Source: Sabulitectum sp964571965 (GTDB lineage Bacteria > Fermentibacterota > Fermentibacteria > Fermentibacterales > JCC-6). From it: 14,885 bases of DNA. This document shows positions 1-6,923 of this stretch, piece by piece (the stretch's first letter is position 1; each line of letters begins with the position of its first letter). The stretch covers positions 1 to 14,885 of the forward strand of contig CAZNFQ010000052.1 of assembly GCA_964571965.1 (NCBI GenBank), written 5' to 3'. Both the position numbers and the translations under genes were made by a program. The notes beneath the pieces were generated by a model. It was not told where the DNA came from. It did not search any database and worked only from the letters and a program-made list of their open reading frames with translations.

Positions 1-55
1 AACCCCTGACCCGCGGATTATGATTCCGCTGCTCTACCAACTGAGCTACACCGCC
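1..55 (-). tRNA. tRNA with CAU anticodon (elongator Met or Ile2), 3' part cut by window edge
   Basis: Read on the minus strand from 55, the acceptor 5' strand is GGCGGTG, followed by T8-A9, a GCTC/GAGC D-stem, and the anticodon stem GCGGA/TCCGC around the loop ATCATAA. The anticodon is therefore CAU. The variable region and the start of the T-arm (AGGGGTT) follow before the window ends, so the T-loop, 3' acceptor strand and CCA are not visible. The anticodon stem lacks the three consecutive G-C pairs of initiator tRNA, so this is an elongator tRNA-Met or a tRNA-Ile2 whose C34 would be modified to lysidine. The two cannot be separated reliably from this fragment. Confidence 0.93.
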
Positions 56-72
56 CCTGCTGTAAGAACGCA

Positions 73-101
73 AGCATAAAAACAGAGGTGTATTTTGTCA
101 A
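73..101 (-). promoter_or_regulatory. Sigma70-type promoter of the CAU tRNA
   Basis: On the minus strand a perfect -35 TTGACA (96-101) is followed by a 17-nt spacer and a -10 TATGCT (73-78, 4 of 6 consensus). The predicted transcription start is near 66, about 10 nt before the tRNA 5' end at 55. The -35 box lies immediately after the TAA stop (104-106) of the upstream membrane-protein gene, so the tRNA can be expressed independently of it. Confidence 0.7.
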
Positions 102-103
102 CC

Positions 104-433
104 TTATTCCGGGGAGCTGGAGGATCGTATCTTCCGCAGCATAAGCGAGTCTCCGGTGCGTACCCTTTTTACCAGTTTTGCTCCCATGAGAAGGCATACT
201 ATCCACACCAGAAGGGAAACCAGAAGGATCCCCAGCAGAACCATTGAGGGAACAGGAAGATAGTAATTGAACCAGAACAAAAGTGAAGCGAGTACAACTG
301 CCGCAAGGGGAATGAACATCAGTTTGAAGGCCCGATTGGAGAGTTCCATACGCTGCTGGAACCAGTTTTCGAGCATGGAGGCCATTCTTTCCCTTTCCGC
401 ATTGTCATATGGAGTCTGTTCCGTATCAGTCAT
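104..433 (-). CDS. Small two-helix membrane protein, unrecognised
   Basis: I do not recognise this 109-aa protein. It has a polar N-terminal region (about residues 1-35) that could form an amphipathic helix, then two hydrophobic segments (about 37-60 and 63-87) joined by a very short turn, then a basic C-terminal tail rich in Lys/Arg and ending in a serine run. This predicts an integral membrane hairpin with its basic tail in the cytoplasm. The ATG at 433 overlaps the stop of the upstream 591-aa gene by 8 nt, which suggests translational coupling and a shared transcript. No enzymatic motif is visible. A membrane partner or anchor for the upstream protein is possible, but rests on gene order alone. 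Confidence 0.75.
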   Translation of the reverse strand: MTDTEQTPYDNAERERMASMLENWFQQRMELSNRAFKLMFIPLAAVVLASLLFWFNYYLPVPSMVLLGILLVSLLVWIVCLLMGAKLVKRVRTGDSLMLRKIRSSSSPE

Positions 434-2201
434 TTTCTTTCAACCTTTCGGAGATGGTGCTCAGGATCTCCTCCTTCTTCCCGGGAGGAAGCCCCCTTCC
501 CGAGTCCTGTACCCGAAGGACCACGGAAACTATACCTGACCATCTGATGATGCTGGCTGTAACCGTATAGTCCCTTACCGTTTCCAGAATGGCTTCCATG
601 TTCCTGCATTCCCCCCGCCGGGCACAGCAGATCAGGCTTGCAACGGAACCCTTTCTGCCTGCTACTTCCAGGCTATTCAGCCTTATTCCGCTGTCGGAGA
701 CGGGAATAAGCTCTGAAATGGTATCGAATGCAAGCCTGATGTGAGAAGCGATCTCATCTTCAGGTACCGACGCCCTCATGAAATCCTCGAGACTGTAGTA
801 GAAATCCGTTACAACGGTTTCAGGAAGGTCCGATAAAATCTCTCTTATGGTTTCCAGACGGTGGACATCGTTGAGGCGCATGCCCTGGTCGAAGTCCCTG
901 AACTCACCGAAACTGTTCCGGATCACCTGTTTAACTATTGAATATGCGTCCTCCATCTGGTCGAACTGTTCCCGCTCAACCACGAAGTCGAACACGTCCA
1001 CCCATATCTCATCCCTGCGGCTGGGTGATTTGAAGGATTTCACCCCTATGCCCTTCTGACTGCTGAGATTCCTCACCAGGGTGAGTATTCTGCTGTCGTG
1101 GTCCTTCACGTCACTCTGGTTTTCCGCAAGGGTCACAAGAAGCATCTTCAGCTCCGCACTGAAAGTGGTGGTACTTTCCATGGCAATGTATGCCTGGTTC
1201 ATACCGGTGCTGCGGCACTCTTTGATAAGAAGAGGCAGCAGGGCTCTGCCTATGTGTTCGGTTCCCCCGTAATGGTGAATTGCATCCAGCCTGTCCAGCC
1301 CTCTGGATACCAGAAGTTTCCTGAGATAATCACGTATGACCTTAAGCTCTTCCCTGTTGGCACTCATGCCGTTGGGGCCGGTCATTTCCACACGAATTGA
1401 AACGATGCCGTCGCTGGTGGTGTATCTTCGCTGATGCCTTACCGTGGCACCGGGCCAGGCAACGGACAAAGTGGATATGAGCTTCTGGAAGGAGATGTCC
1501 CTCTCGTAACCCACAATGTTTATTCCAGTGAGATGTTCTCCGGTTGCACGAATGTTGCGAATCCTGTAGAAGGGTATCCCACCCTTCTTCCTGACTTTTT
1601 CCAGAAGATCGTAGTTCGTCTTGACAATCCAGGCAAGGTCCGATGTTTTTCTTGCAAGGAGATACTGGTCGGATCTTGAACTGATGAAGAGCACCAGCTG
1701 ACCGTTCTCACCGGTTATACCCTCGGGAATGTCTCCGTAGTAGATGCGGTCCAGCTCTTCGAGGATTCCCTCGTAGGTCTCAACCCTGTCGGATGACCGG
1801 TTAAGAAGGGAAATAATGCCTGCCCTGCCCACTGCAAGCCGCTGAAGGAGCCTGCTGAGCTTTTCTGAGTCTTCTCTGAACTTTCTGCCCCTGGCCCTGT
1901 GGTTCCCGATTATGATTCCGGTGATTATTATGCCCCGTCTGGCACCCTTGTGCTCCACGGTGAACCCCTCCAGGAGATCCAGGTTCCAGCCTTCATGATG
2001 AAGTTCGCCGAGAACCACCGAAGCAAGACCGGCCCAGTCGATGGCACTTACCCCAAGAAGGGCCAGACCATCATTTACGTCCACGGCTATGGAAACGTCC
2101 TGATCGGAGTCCAGCAGTGTAGAGTATATCTTCTGTCTGCGCTCGCCCGGGATTACCACAACCGGGCAGGTATCACCAATGCAATGCAGTTGTTCCTTCA
2201 T
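426..2201 (-). CDS. Large protein with possible tandem ACT-like regions, unrecognised
   Basis: This is a soluble-looking protein of 591 aa with no signal peptide and no clear membrane segment. At least four stretches alternate beta-rich and helical segments in a way that recalls ACT-type regulatory domains: roughly residues 36-100, 225-275, 345-410 and 505-565. The first, with a G-V-S-A-I-D-W-A-G-L run, is most like an ACT ligand-binding core. I see no recognisable catalytic domain, so a sensing or regulatory role is inferred only from fold impression. Start choice: the reading frame extends to an ATG at 2222, but that has no ribosome binding site and coincides with the predicted transcription start. 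The ATG at 2201 is preceded by AAAGGTG (2204-2210), so it is preferred. The small membrane protein downstream overlaps its stop by 8 nt. Confidence 0.7.
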   Translation of the reverse strand: MKEQLHCIGDTCPVVVIPGERRQKIYSTLLDSDQDVSIAVDVNDGLALLGVSAIDWAGLASVVLGELHHEGWNLDLLEGFTVEHKGARRGIIITGIIIGNHRARGRKFREDSEKLSRLLQRLAVGRAGIISLLNRSSDRVETYEGILEELDRIYYGDIPEGITGENGQLVLFISSRSDQYLLARKTSDLAWIVKTNYDLLEKVRKKGGIPFYRIRNIRATGEHLTGINIVGYERDISFQKLISTLSVAWPGATVRHQRRYTTSDGIVSIRVEMTGPNGMSANREELKVIRDYLRKLLVSRGLDRLDAIHHYGGTEHIGRALLPLLIKECRSTGMNQAYIAMESTTTFSAELKMLLVTLAENQSDVKDHDSRILTLVRNLSSQKGIGVKSFKSPSRRDEIWVDVFDFVVEREQFDQMEDAYSIVKQVIRNSFGEFRDFDQGMRLNDVHRLETIREILSDLPETVVTDFYYSLEDFMRASVPEDEIASHIRLAFDTISELIPVSDSGIRLNSLEVAGRKGSVASLICCARRGECRNMEAILETVRDYTVTASIIRWSGIVSVVLRVQDSGRGLPPGKKEEILSTISERLKEND

Positions 2202-2228
2202 TTCACCTTTGCTGACGTCCATTGGTCA

Positions 2229-2257
2229 ATTATGAACTCTGGCTGAAGAAATGACCA
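2229..2257 (-). promoter_or_regulatory. Possible promoter of the 591-aa gene
   Basis: On the minus strand TGGTCA (2252-2257, 4 of 6 matches to -35) lies 17 nt from CATAAT (2229-2234, 5 of 6 matches to -10). Transcription would begin near 2222, giving a leader of about 20 nt containing AAAGGTG before the ATG at 2201. It runs back-to-back with the tRNA-Val promoter and its -35 lies just upstream of that promoter's TTGACA. Confidence 0.4.
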
Positions 2258-2260
2258 GTA

Positions 2261-2290
2261 TTGACATAATCGCAGATGACATAGTATTTA
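2261..2290 (+). promoter_or_regulatory. Promoter of tRNA-Val
   Basis: A perfect -35 box TTGACA lies at 2261-2266. The best -10 is TATTTA at 2285-2290 with an 18-nt spacer (only 3 of 6 matches), or TAGTAT at 2282-2287 with a 15-nt spacer. Transcription would start just upstream of the tRNA 5' end at 2304. The -35 is convincing; the -10 is weak. Confidence 0.5.
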
Positions 2291-2303
2291 TCAGCGGCAC
2301 CGA

Positions 2304-2380
2304 GGGCGAATAACTCAGTTGGCTAGAGTGCCTGCCTTACAAGCAGGACGTCGGGGGTTCAAGTCCCTCTTCGCCCACCA
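2304..2380 (+). tRNA. tRNA-Val (anticodon UAC), CCA encoded
   Basis: This is a complete cloverleaf. The acceptor GGGCGAA pairs with TTCGCCC, the D-arm is ACTC...GAGT, and the anticodon stem CCTGC/GCAGG encloses CTTACAA, giving anticodon UAC. The T-arm GGGGG/CCCTC encloses TTCAAGT. The discriminator A and a genomically encoded CCA follow at 2377-2380. It lies alone between two minus-strand units, with its own promoter upstream and an intrinsic terminator starting 4 nt after the CCA. No direct repeat or integrase remnant suggests use as an integration site. Confidence 0.96.
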
Positions 2381-2383
2381 GAG

Positions 2384-2411
2384 ACCGGGAGAGAGATCTC
2401 CCGGTTTTTTT
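2384..2411 (+). terminator. Intrinsic terminator of tRNA-Val
   Basis: The perfect 9-bp stem ACCGGGAGA/TCTCCCGGT (2384-2392 with 2397-2405) is capped by a GAGA loop of the GNRA type and followed by a run of seven T (2405-2411). On the minus strand the same hairpin is not followed by T residues, so it should be directional. The T-run reaches into the TAA stop codon (2410-2412) of the opposite-strand lipoprotein gene. Confidence 0.92.
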
Positions 2412-3150
2412 ATCGTACCAGTCTGAATCCGGCATACCAGCAGATATCGCCGTCCTGAAGTTCCCGCACGAATCCCAGCTTCATGGCCTCTTCAACCTGC
2501 GCCCAGCTTCCTCCCATGAGATGGATGGTTGAATCTGATTCACAAACGGTCATCTCTGCCGCATTCCCTGCAAGGTCCTGGAATCCGCCTGAGGAGAGGG
2601 GATATGAACCACAGGGCGCGGTGTATGCAAAACCGTCCTGAGCTTTCTCTTCCCAGAGATCCAGTGCCATGTAGTTCGCCGGAATTCCGGGCACCTCCGG
2701 AGGAGAGAGCTCTCCCCAGGGGAACTGCCCGGCTATGTCCCCTGCAAGGCCTATTGAAGCGGCATACTCCCATTGGTTTCTGGTGGGAAGTCGGCAGCCT
2801 ATAGCGGATGCGGCCTTCCTGGCCCTGGCAGGACTCACGTTAACCACAGGATGGGTGAGTGAATCGTAGAACCAGCCCGCTTCCCCGGGGAAGCCCGGGT
2901 CAGGGGGGTGGGAGATCCCCGACGCATCGGCGAGGTAACGGTAGAGTCTGTTGTTGACTTCGCTTACAAGCATCTGGAAAGGTTCTATTTCAACTGTTTC
3001 TCCAAAAGAGTTGGTGAAGGTCCCACCGGGTACGTCCACGAAAAAAGTATCAGAAGGTTCCAGCCGGGCGGCTTCCGGAATTGAAACCGTTTCCTCGTCG
3101 CAGGCGAGGAAAAGAACCGGGAAAACCCAGAGGAACCGGAGGATCCTCAT
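2410..3150 (-). CDS. Lipoprotein with FGE-sulfatase (SUMF1-like) fold
   Basis: The 246-aa product has a short hydrophobic N-terminus ending in Phe-Leu-Ala-Cys (Cys17), read as a signal peptidase II site although the lipobox is not ideal. Residues from about 35 to the end match the formylglycine-generating-enzyme family: EVNNRLYRYL near 64, RLPTRNQWEYAA near 120, DLAGNAAEM near 193, GGSW near 213 and the terminal AGFRLVR. The Cys pair that active FGEs carry after the GGS motif is absent, with a single Cys near position 237, so a binding or structural role is likelier than catalysis. GldK/PorK and GldJ of the T9SS are also FGE-fold lipoproteins but are considerably longer. It is the last gene of the operon; its ATG overlaps the preceding stop by 4 nt. 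Envelope location is inferred. Confidence 0.85.
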   Translation of the reverse strand: MRILRFLWVFPVLFLACDEETVSIPEAARLEPSDTFFVDVPGGTFTNSFGETVEIEPFQMLVSEVNNRLYRYLADASGISHPPDPGFPGEAGWFYDSLTHPVVNVSPARARKAASAIGCRLPTRNQWEYAASIGLAGDIAGQFPWGELSPPEVPGIPANYMALDLWEEKAQDGFAYTAPCGSYPLSSGGFQDLAGNAAEMTVCESDSTIHLMGGSWAQVEEAMKLGFVRELQDGDICWYAGFRLVR

Positions 3151-3380
3151 CTGGAAGAATCCTTCTTCTTCCCTGGAACGAAAACTATTGCCACGGGGAT
3201 GATAACACAGTAGCCGAGTATCAGCATCACCGGGGAAAGGGAGATATGACCGGCCCTGAGAAGGAACCAGCCGGCGGTGATAATAAGAAGACCAGCTGCG
3301 AAGAGAATGTAGTTCAATTTACCGAAGGGCACCGTTTCTTTCTTTTCCGCCTGCGGATCAGGTTTCTTGTTCTTTGCCAT
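3147..3380 (-). CDS. Small DUF3098-like membrane protein
   Basis: This 77-aa protein has a charged N-terminus of about 20 residues (Lys/Glu/Pro-rich), the motif FGKLNYILFAAGL entering a first transmembrane segment (about 22-41), a short loop, a second hydrophobic segment (about 48-69), and a basic C-terminal tail. The FGKxNY start to the first helix and the two-helix size fit the DUF3098 family of short membrane proteins best known from Bacteroidetes; the function is unknown. AAAGGA stands 5 nt before the ATG. It lies 27 nt after folC, and its stop overlaps the lipoprotein start as ATGA, so the two should be translated together. Confidence 0.75.
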   Translation of the reverse strand: MAKNKKPDPQAEKKETVPFGKLNYILFAAGLLIITAGWFLLRAGHISLSPVMLILGYCVIIPVAIVFVPGKKKDSSR

Positions 3381-3407
3381 TTGAATCCTTTCAGTTGTAT
3401 GCGTTAG

Positions 3408-4640
3408 CTAATCTACGAAATCATGCTCTGAAGCGGGAACCCCGGTAACCCATTTGGATTCCACGGACCGGTTAATAGCCTCTCCCACGACAAAAAAGGA
3501 ACCTGTTACTATCATCTTTCCATCTGCGGCAATGGTTCTGCACCTGGAAACAGCTTTACCAATGGGGTCCACGGCCCTGGCCTGAAATCCCTGGGAGTTC
3601 ATGTAAGAGGCAAGTTCCTCCGCCGGAAGCTTCCTTTCACTGTCCGGAGTGGTGGTAATAACAGGGTTTACAACACCCTTGAGCAGTGAAACCATTGTTT
3701 TCCAGGGCTTGTCAGCCAGAAATCCGACCACAGCCGGAACAGGTTTCCGCCAATTCGCGATATAGGCCACCAGAGCTTCCATGGACTGGGGATTATGGGC
3801 AACGTCGAAGAGTATCGAAGGTTTACCCGACCTGTGGTCAAGCCTTCCCGGCCACCTGAGTTCAGCCAGAAGCCTTTCGTATGCGGCCTCCACCTCGCTT
3901 TCGGGTTTTCCGAAAAGCTCCAGCGCGGCGGTGAATGCAAGAGAGCTGTTTTTAAGCTGATGTGCGCCGGGTAAAGGACTCCTTGCGACTTTTCGGGGGA
4001 AAACCCGCCTTAGACGATTCCTCTCCGCCGCCTCGCATATGACCGATTCGACCCCTTCTGACTGCCCGGATGCCACAAGAATGGTTTCCGGTTCGGCAAT
4101 TGCCACCTTTTCCGCTGCAATCTTCTCCCTGGAATCACCCAGTATTCTGCTGTGCTCCACCCGGACCCCTGTGAATATGGTCCCTTTACCCCGGTAGGTC
4201 TTCGTGGCATCAAGTCTGCCGCCGAGACCCGCTTCGGCTGCCACCCAGTCCACCCCTTCCCCGGCAAAGTGCCAGGCGGCCATGGCGGTGGTTATCTCGA
4301 AAAAGGTTGCAGAATGTTTCCTTAGAACATGAATGTTGTCTGTGATGAATTCAGCAACCGATTCCTCCGGGATCCAGCCGTTTCCCGTTGCTATTCTCTC
4401 CCTGTAGGCGAGGAGGTGCGGAGATGTTCCTCTTCCCCAGCGGAATCCCATCTCACCGGCAAGTTCAGAGAGCACCGCAGCGGTGCTTCCCTTGCCGTTG
4501 GTGCCCACGATATGCACGGTTTTGAATGAATCTTCAGGATGATCCAGTTCTTCCATAATGGAAAGCATTCTGGAAAGACCGTATTTCATCCCCATGCGTC
4601 TTCTTCCGAAGAGCCAGCGTTCAGCTTCCCGATAATTCAA
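3408..4640 (-). CDS. folC: Folylpolyglutamate synthase / dihydrofolate synthase
   Basis: This cytoplasmic Mur-ligase-family enzyme adds glutamate, with ATP, to folates and, in bifunctional members, to dihydropteroate. At 410 aa it has the usual FolC length. The N-terminus has the family's R-M-G-M-K-Y-G-L-S-R-M lead-in. The P-loop GTNGKGST is at 46-53, TSPHL at 72-76, FEITTAMA at 114-121, EAGLGGRLDAT at 136-146, and the AAEKVAI motif at 175-181 carries the lysine (178) that is carbamylated in this family. GAHQLKNSSLA at 225-235, PGRL at 264-267 and DVAHNP at 279-284 complete the set. Its ATG overlaps the stop of the RimI-PNP gene by 4 nt (ATGA). Whether it has dihydrofolate synthase activity as well cannot be read from sequence. 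Confidence 0.95.
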   Translation of the reverse strand: MNYREAERWLFGRRRMGMKYGLSRMLSIMEELDHPEDSFKTVHIVGTNGKGSTAAVLSELAGEMGFRWGRGTSPHLLAYRERIATGNGWIPEESVAEFITDNIHVLRKHSATFFEITTAMAAWHFAGEGVDWVAAEAGLGGRLDATKTYRGKGTIFTGVRVEHSRILGDSREKIAAEKVAIAEPETILVASGQSEGVESVICEAAERNRLRRVFPRKVARSPLPGAHQLKNSSLAFTAALELFGKPESEVEAAYERLLAELRWPGRLDHRSGKPSILFDVAHNPQSMEALVAYIANWRKPVPAVVGFLADKPWKTMVSLLKGVVNPVITTTPDSERKLPAEELASYMNSQGFQARAVDPIGKAVSRCRTIAADGKMIVTGSFFVVGEAINRSVESKWVTGVPASEHDFVD

Positions 4641-5860
4641 CTTTTAAGCCTCTCGACAATTCTCACCAGGGAACTTTCCTGCCTTTTCCGCAGTGTCTCC
4701 TGGGCTGAAAGTACCTCTTCGTGACAAACCGACTCACCGCTGTCCACAGCATTGGTAACAAGGGCAAGGGCAAGAACACCGCATCCCATGGACCTCAGTG
4801 CAAGTGCTTCCTGGGCAGTGGACATGGAAACAGCACTGCAGCCGGCTTCCCTTATGAAATCCACCTCTGCGGCTGTTTCATAGGCAGGGCCTGAGACGCA
4901 GGCGAAAACCCCCGTATGAGCATCATCCATCACCTCAGCCGCAACTGTCTGAAGAGCAGGGGAATACACATTGTCACCTATACCAGCTGGTGGAGGGTCG
5001 GGGATGCATCCGGAGAAGTTGAAGTGATCGGTGAAGATCATGGCATCTCCCACCCTGTATGACTTATCCACGGCGCCGGCAGAACTGGTTAAGAGCCATC
5101 TGTCCACTCCCAGTGCCGCCAGGGAAACAGGCAGCAGGGTTATCTCTCTGCCTGAAAAACCCTGATAGTGATGCCTTCTCCCCATTATGAAAACCACATT
5201 TCCGTCTTCGCTGGTCCTCAGGGTCTGAGCATGACCCTTAACAGCCCTTCCGGCCATCCCCGGAATGTCTCCGAAGGGAATGGCTACACCGGAACCGAAT
5301 GGTTCAGTGACCCATCCGAGACCTGATCCAAGAACAACACCGACTTTGGGTTTCCGGGCAAACCTGCTGTTAAGAAAGAGAATGGTATCCAGGGTACCGG
5401 GAATGGGTTCCAGAAACTTCTCCATGAGAATTCCGTTGATGCCTCTGCCATAGAAGTTCTGTATGGTTCCCGAATTGGCAAATCCAAGGTTCGAATAGAA
5501 ACTTATGGCAGGAAGGTTGCCTTCTCTGACCTCCAGTACCACCCGTCTTGCCTCCAGATGCCTGCCCCACTGCAGAGCACAGGAAAGAAGGTCCCCTGCT
5601 ATTCCCCTTCTTCTGAGCTCCGGTGATACACAGATGCTTATGATGTGCAGTACCCCCGGTTCGGAAAAAGTGGCAGACACATAACCTATTGGTTCATCTT
5701 CCAGCAGGGCTGCCAGAGTGTACAGAGGAAGGTTCCTGCCTATCAGCCCCTGAATTTCTTCCATATCCCATGGACTTGGGAAACACTTCTGTTCCAGCTG
5801 GAAAAGACCCTCGGCGTGCCTGGGCTCCGGACGGCGGTATTCAATACTTCGAATACTCAT
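4637..5860 (-). CDS. Fusion: RimI-type N-acetyltransferase plus purine nucleoside phosphorylase
   Basis: This is a 407-aa, single-frame two-domain protein. Residues 1-150 form a GNAT domain of RimI type, which acetylates the N-terminus of ribosomal protein S18: the acetyl-CoA loop RRRGIAG is at 83-89, E-V-R-x-G-N-L-P-A-I-x-F-Y-x-x-L-G-F is near 110-127, and the family's closing N-F-Y motif is near 135. Residues about 155-407 form a trimeric-family purine nucleoside phosphorylase, splitting purine nucleosides with phosphate: GSGLG near 178, GRRHHYQG near 227, SSAG near 259, SGPAYET near 323 with the purine-contacting Glu328, MST near 346, TNAV near 369 with Asn370 (typical of 6-oxopurine specificity), and His380. 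The ATG at 5860 overlaps the TsaB stop as ATGA. The frame opens upstream to 5989, but that extension lies inside tsaB and has no homology. tsaB-rimI adjacency is common; fusion to PNP is not. Confidence 0.9.
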   Translation of the reverse strand: MSIRSIEYRRPEPRHAEGLFQLEQKCFPSPWDMEEIQGLIGRNLPLYTLAALLEDEPIGYVSATFSEPGVLHIISICVSPELRRRGIAGDLLSCALQWGRHLEARRVVLEVREGNLPAISFYSNLGFANSGTIQNFYGRGINGILMEKFLEPIPGTLDTILFLNSRFARKPKVGVVLGSGLGWVTEPFGSGVAIPFGDIPGMAGRAVKGHAQTLRTSEDGNVVFIMGRRHHYQGFSGREITLLPVSLAALGVDRWLLTSSAGAVDKSYRVGDAMIFTDHFNFSGCIPDPPPAGIGDNVYSPALQTVAAEVMDDAHTGVFACVSGPAYETAAEVDFIREAGCSAVSMSTAQEALALRSMGCGVLALALVTNAVDSGESVCHEEVLSAQETLRKRQESSLVRIVERLKS

Positions 5861-6507
5861 ATCTTCTGGTTGAATCCGCGCAGGTAAAGGGGTTCCAGGT
5901 TGTGGTCGAAACCCTCTTCCTCTGCCAGGGCGGCGGCGCAAAAAGCAGCTGAAGAAGGTCTGGGATTGTCCAGCAGAGGTGATGCCCATCTTACATTTGC
6001 TGCGGAAGGCAGCTCGGTCCTTCCTGAACCGGCTGCTGTGTACTCTCTTCCGGCAAGCAGTTCTGTCAGGTCTTCTGAAGAATACAGCCCCTGGGGTACG
6101 ATCTCGGGAGATAGCGGGTCCGGAGAGCTGAAAGCGCCGGCGAACAGCTCATTTGCCCTGGCTCTTATGCAGCAGAGTACAGCCCCCCGGGGCAGAAGAC
6201 TCGAGATGACCCTGAGGGTGGACACACCCTTCACGGGAACACCCCAGCCGGCAGAAAGCCCCAGAGCTGTTGCGGTCCCGATCCTGAGCCCTGTGTATGA
6301 ACCCGGCCCACGGGAAACGCCGATGCCTGTGAGGTTTTCTCCTCTAATCCCAGAGGATTCCATCAGTTCCGATACTGCTGGAAGGAGCTTCTCCGAATGA
6401 AACGCTTTCACGGGAAGAATGGATTCCATGAGCAGTTCTCCATCTTTCACCAGGGCAACTCCCCCGAGTATGCAAGTGGTATCAATACCCAGCCAGGTTC
6501 CAGTCAA
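5857..6507 (-). CDS. tsaB: tRNA t6A biosynthesis protein TsaB
   Basis: TsaB partners with TsaD and TsaE in making threonylcarbamoyl-adenosine at position 37 of ANN-decoding tRNAs. It has the ASKHA actin-like fold but is not itself catalytic. The family's N-terminal motif appears as WLGIDTT followed by GGVALVKDG; KAFHSEKLLP and the hallmark GVSRGPGSYTGLRIG with the following TALGLS are intact. Length is 216 aa, normal for the family. Start choice: a TTG at 6505-6507 is preceded by AGGAGG (6515-6520) with a 7-nt spacer and places the IDTT motif about 7 residues from the N-terminus, as in homologues. An in-frame ATG at 6582 would add 25 residues of no homology inside tsaE. The start overlaps tsaE by 26 nt and the stop overlaps the rimI domain start by 4 nt. 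tsaD is not in the window. Confidence 0.9.
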   Translation of the reverse strand: MTGTWLGIDTTCILGGVALVKDGELLMESILPVKAFHSEKLLPAVSELMESSGIRGENLTGIGVSRGPGSYTGLRIGTATALGLSAGWGVPVKGVSTLRVISSLLPRGAVLCCIRARANELFAGAFSSPDPLSPEIVPQGLYSSEDLTELLAGREYTAAGSGRTELPSAANVRWASPLLDNPRPSSAAFCAAALAEEEGFDHNLEPLYLRGFNQKI

Positions 6508-6922
6508 TCTCCACCCTCCTGGTGTCAGGTCTGCTCCCTGAAGAAAGGCGCACTGTGCAGCCTCGCCTTCTGTGCAGATCATTCATTCTTTCAGGCCATT
6601 CCACAAGTACTATTGCCCGGGAATCCAGAATTTCCTCGAACCCCAGCATGAGGAATTCACCGTGGGACCCCTGCAGTCTGTAAAGGTCCATGTGATGCAC
6701 CTCCAGCCCCGAAGCTTCAATACTATAAACGGAATCCATGATGAACGTAGGGCTGGGAATAGCTCCGGAAACCCCCATGGCGCGAAGGAAAGCCCTGGCA
6801 AAGGTGGACTTGCCCGAACCCAGGGGGCCCTTCAGAAAGAAACGGTCTCCCGGTTCTGCTTTAAGGGCCATCTCACCTGCTATTCGTTCGAGTTCCTGCT
6901 GCTGAAGATCGATGTAAAGCAT
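6482..6922 (-). CDS. tsaE: tRNA t6A biosynthesis ATPase TsaE
   Basis: TsaE is the P-loop ATPase that drives turnover of the TsaB-TsaD complex in t6A synthesis. The Walker A motif GPLGSGKST is at about 31-39 of the 146-aa product. The family signatures follow in order: ARAFLRAMG, SPTF, HxDLYRL, GFEEIL and LVEWPER. Its size is typical. The ATG at 6922 lies one base after the TAG stop of the PorX-like gene, which implies coupling by termination-reinitiation, and there is no strong Shine-Dalgarno. An in-frame ATG at 6952 or 6985 would put unrelated residues before the conserved start. With tsaB directly downstream and rimI after it, this is the classic bacterial tsaE-tsaB-rimI order. Confidence 0.93.
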   Translation of the reverse strand: MLYIDLQQQELERIAGEMALKAEPGDRFFLKGPLGSGKSTFARAFLRAMGVSGAIPSPTFIMDSVYSIEASGLEVHHMDLYRLQGSHGEFLMLGFEEILDSRAIVLVEWPERMNDLHRRRGCTVRLSSGSRPDTRRVEIDWNLAGY

Positions 6923-6923
6923 T

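Noticed and set aside
1908..1920. 13-nt sequence identical to part of the CAU tRNA (16-28), suggesting a tRNA fragment or attachment site
   Set aside because: One 13-nt match is expected by chance in a window of this size, it falls inside a coding gene, and no integrase or flanking repeat exists.
2384..2411. Bidirectional terminator also serving the minus-strand operon
   Set aside because: On the minus strand the hairpin is followed by CTCTGG rather than a T-run, so only the plus-strand direction is supported.
5861..5989. 43-residue N-terminal extension of the RimI-PNP protein
   Set aside because: It lies inside tsaB, is rich in Arg/Gly/Pro and has no homology to RimI; the ATGA overlap at 5857-5860 gives a better start.
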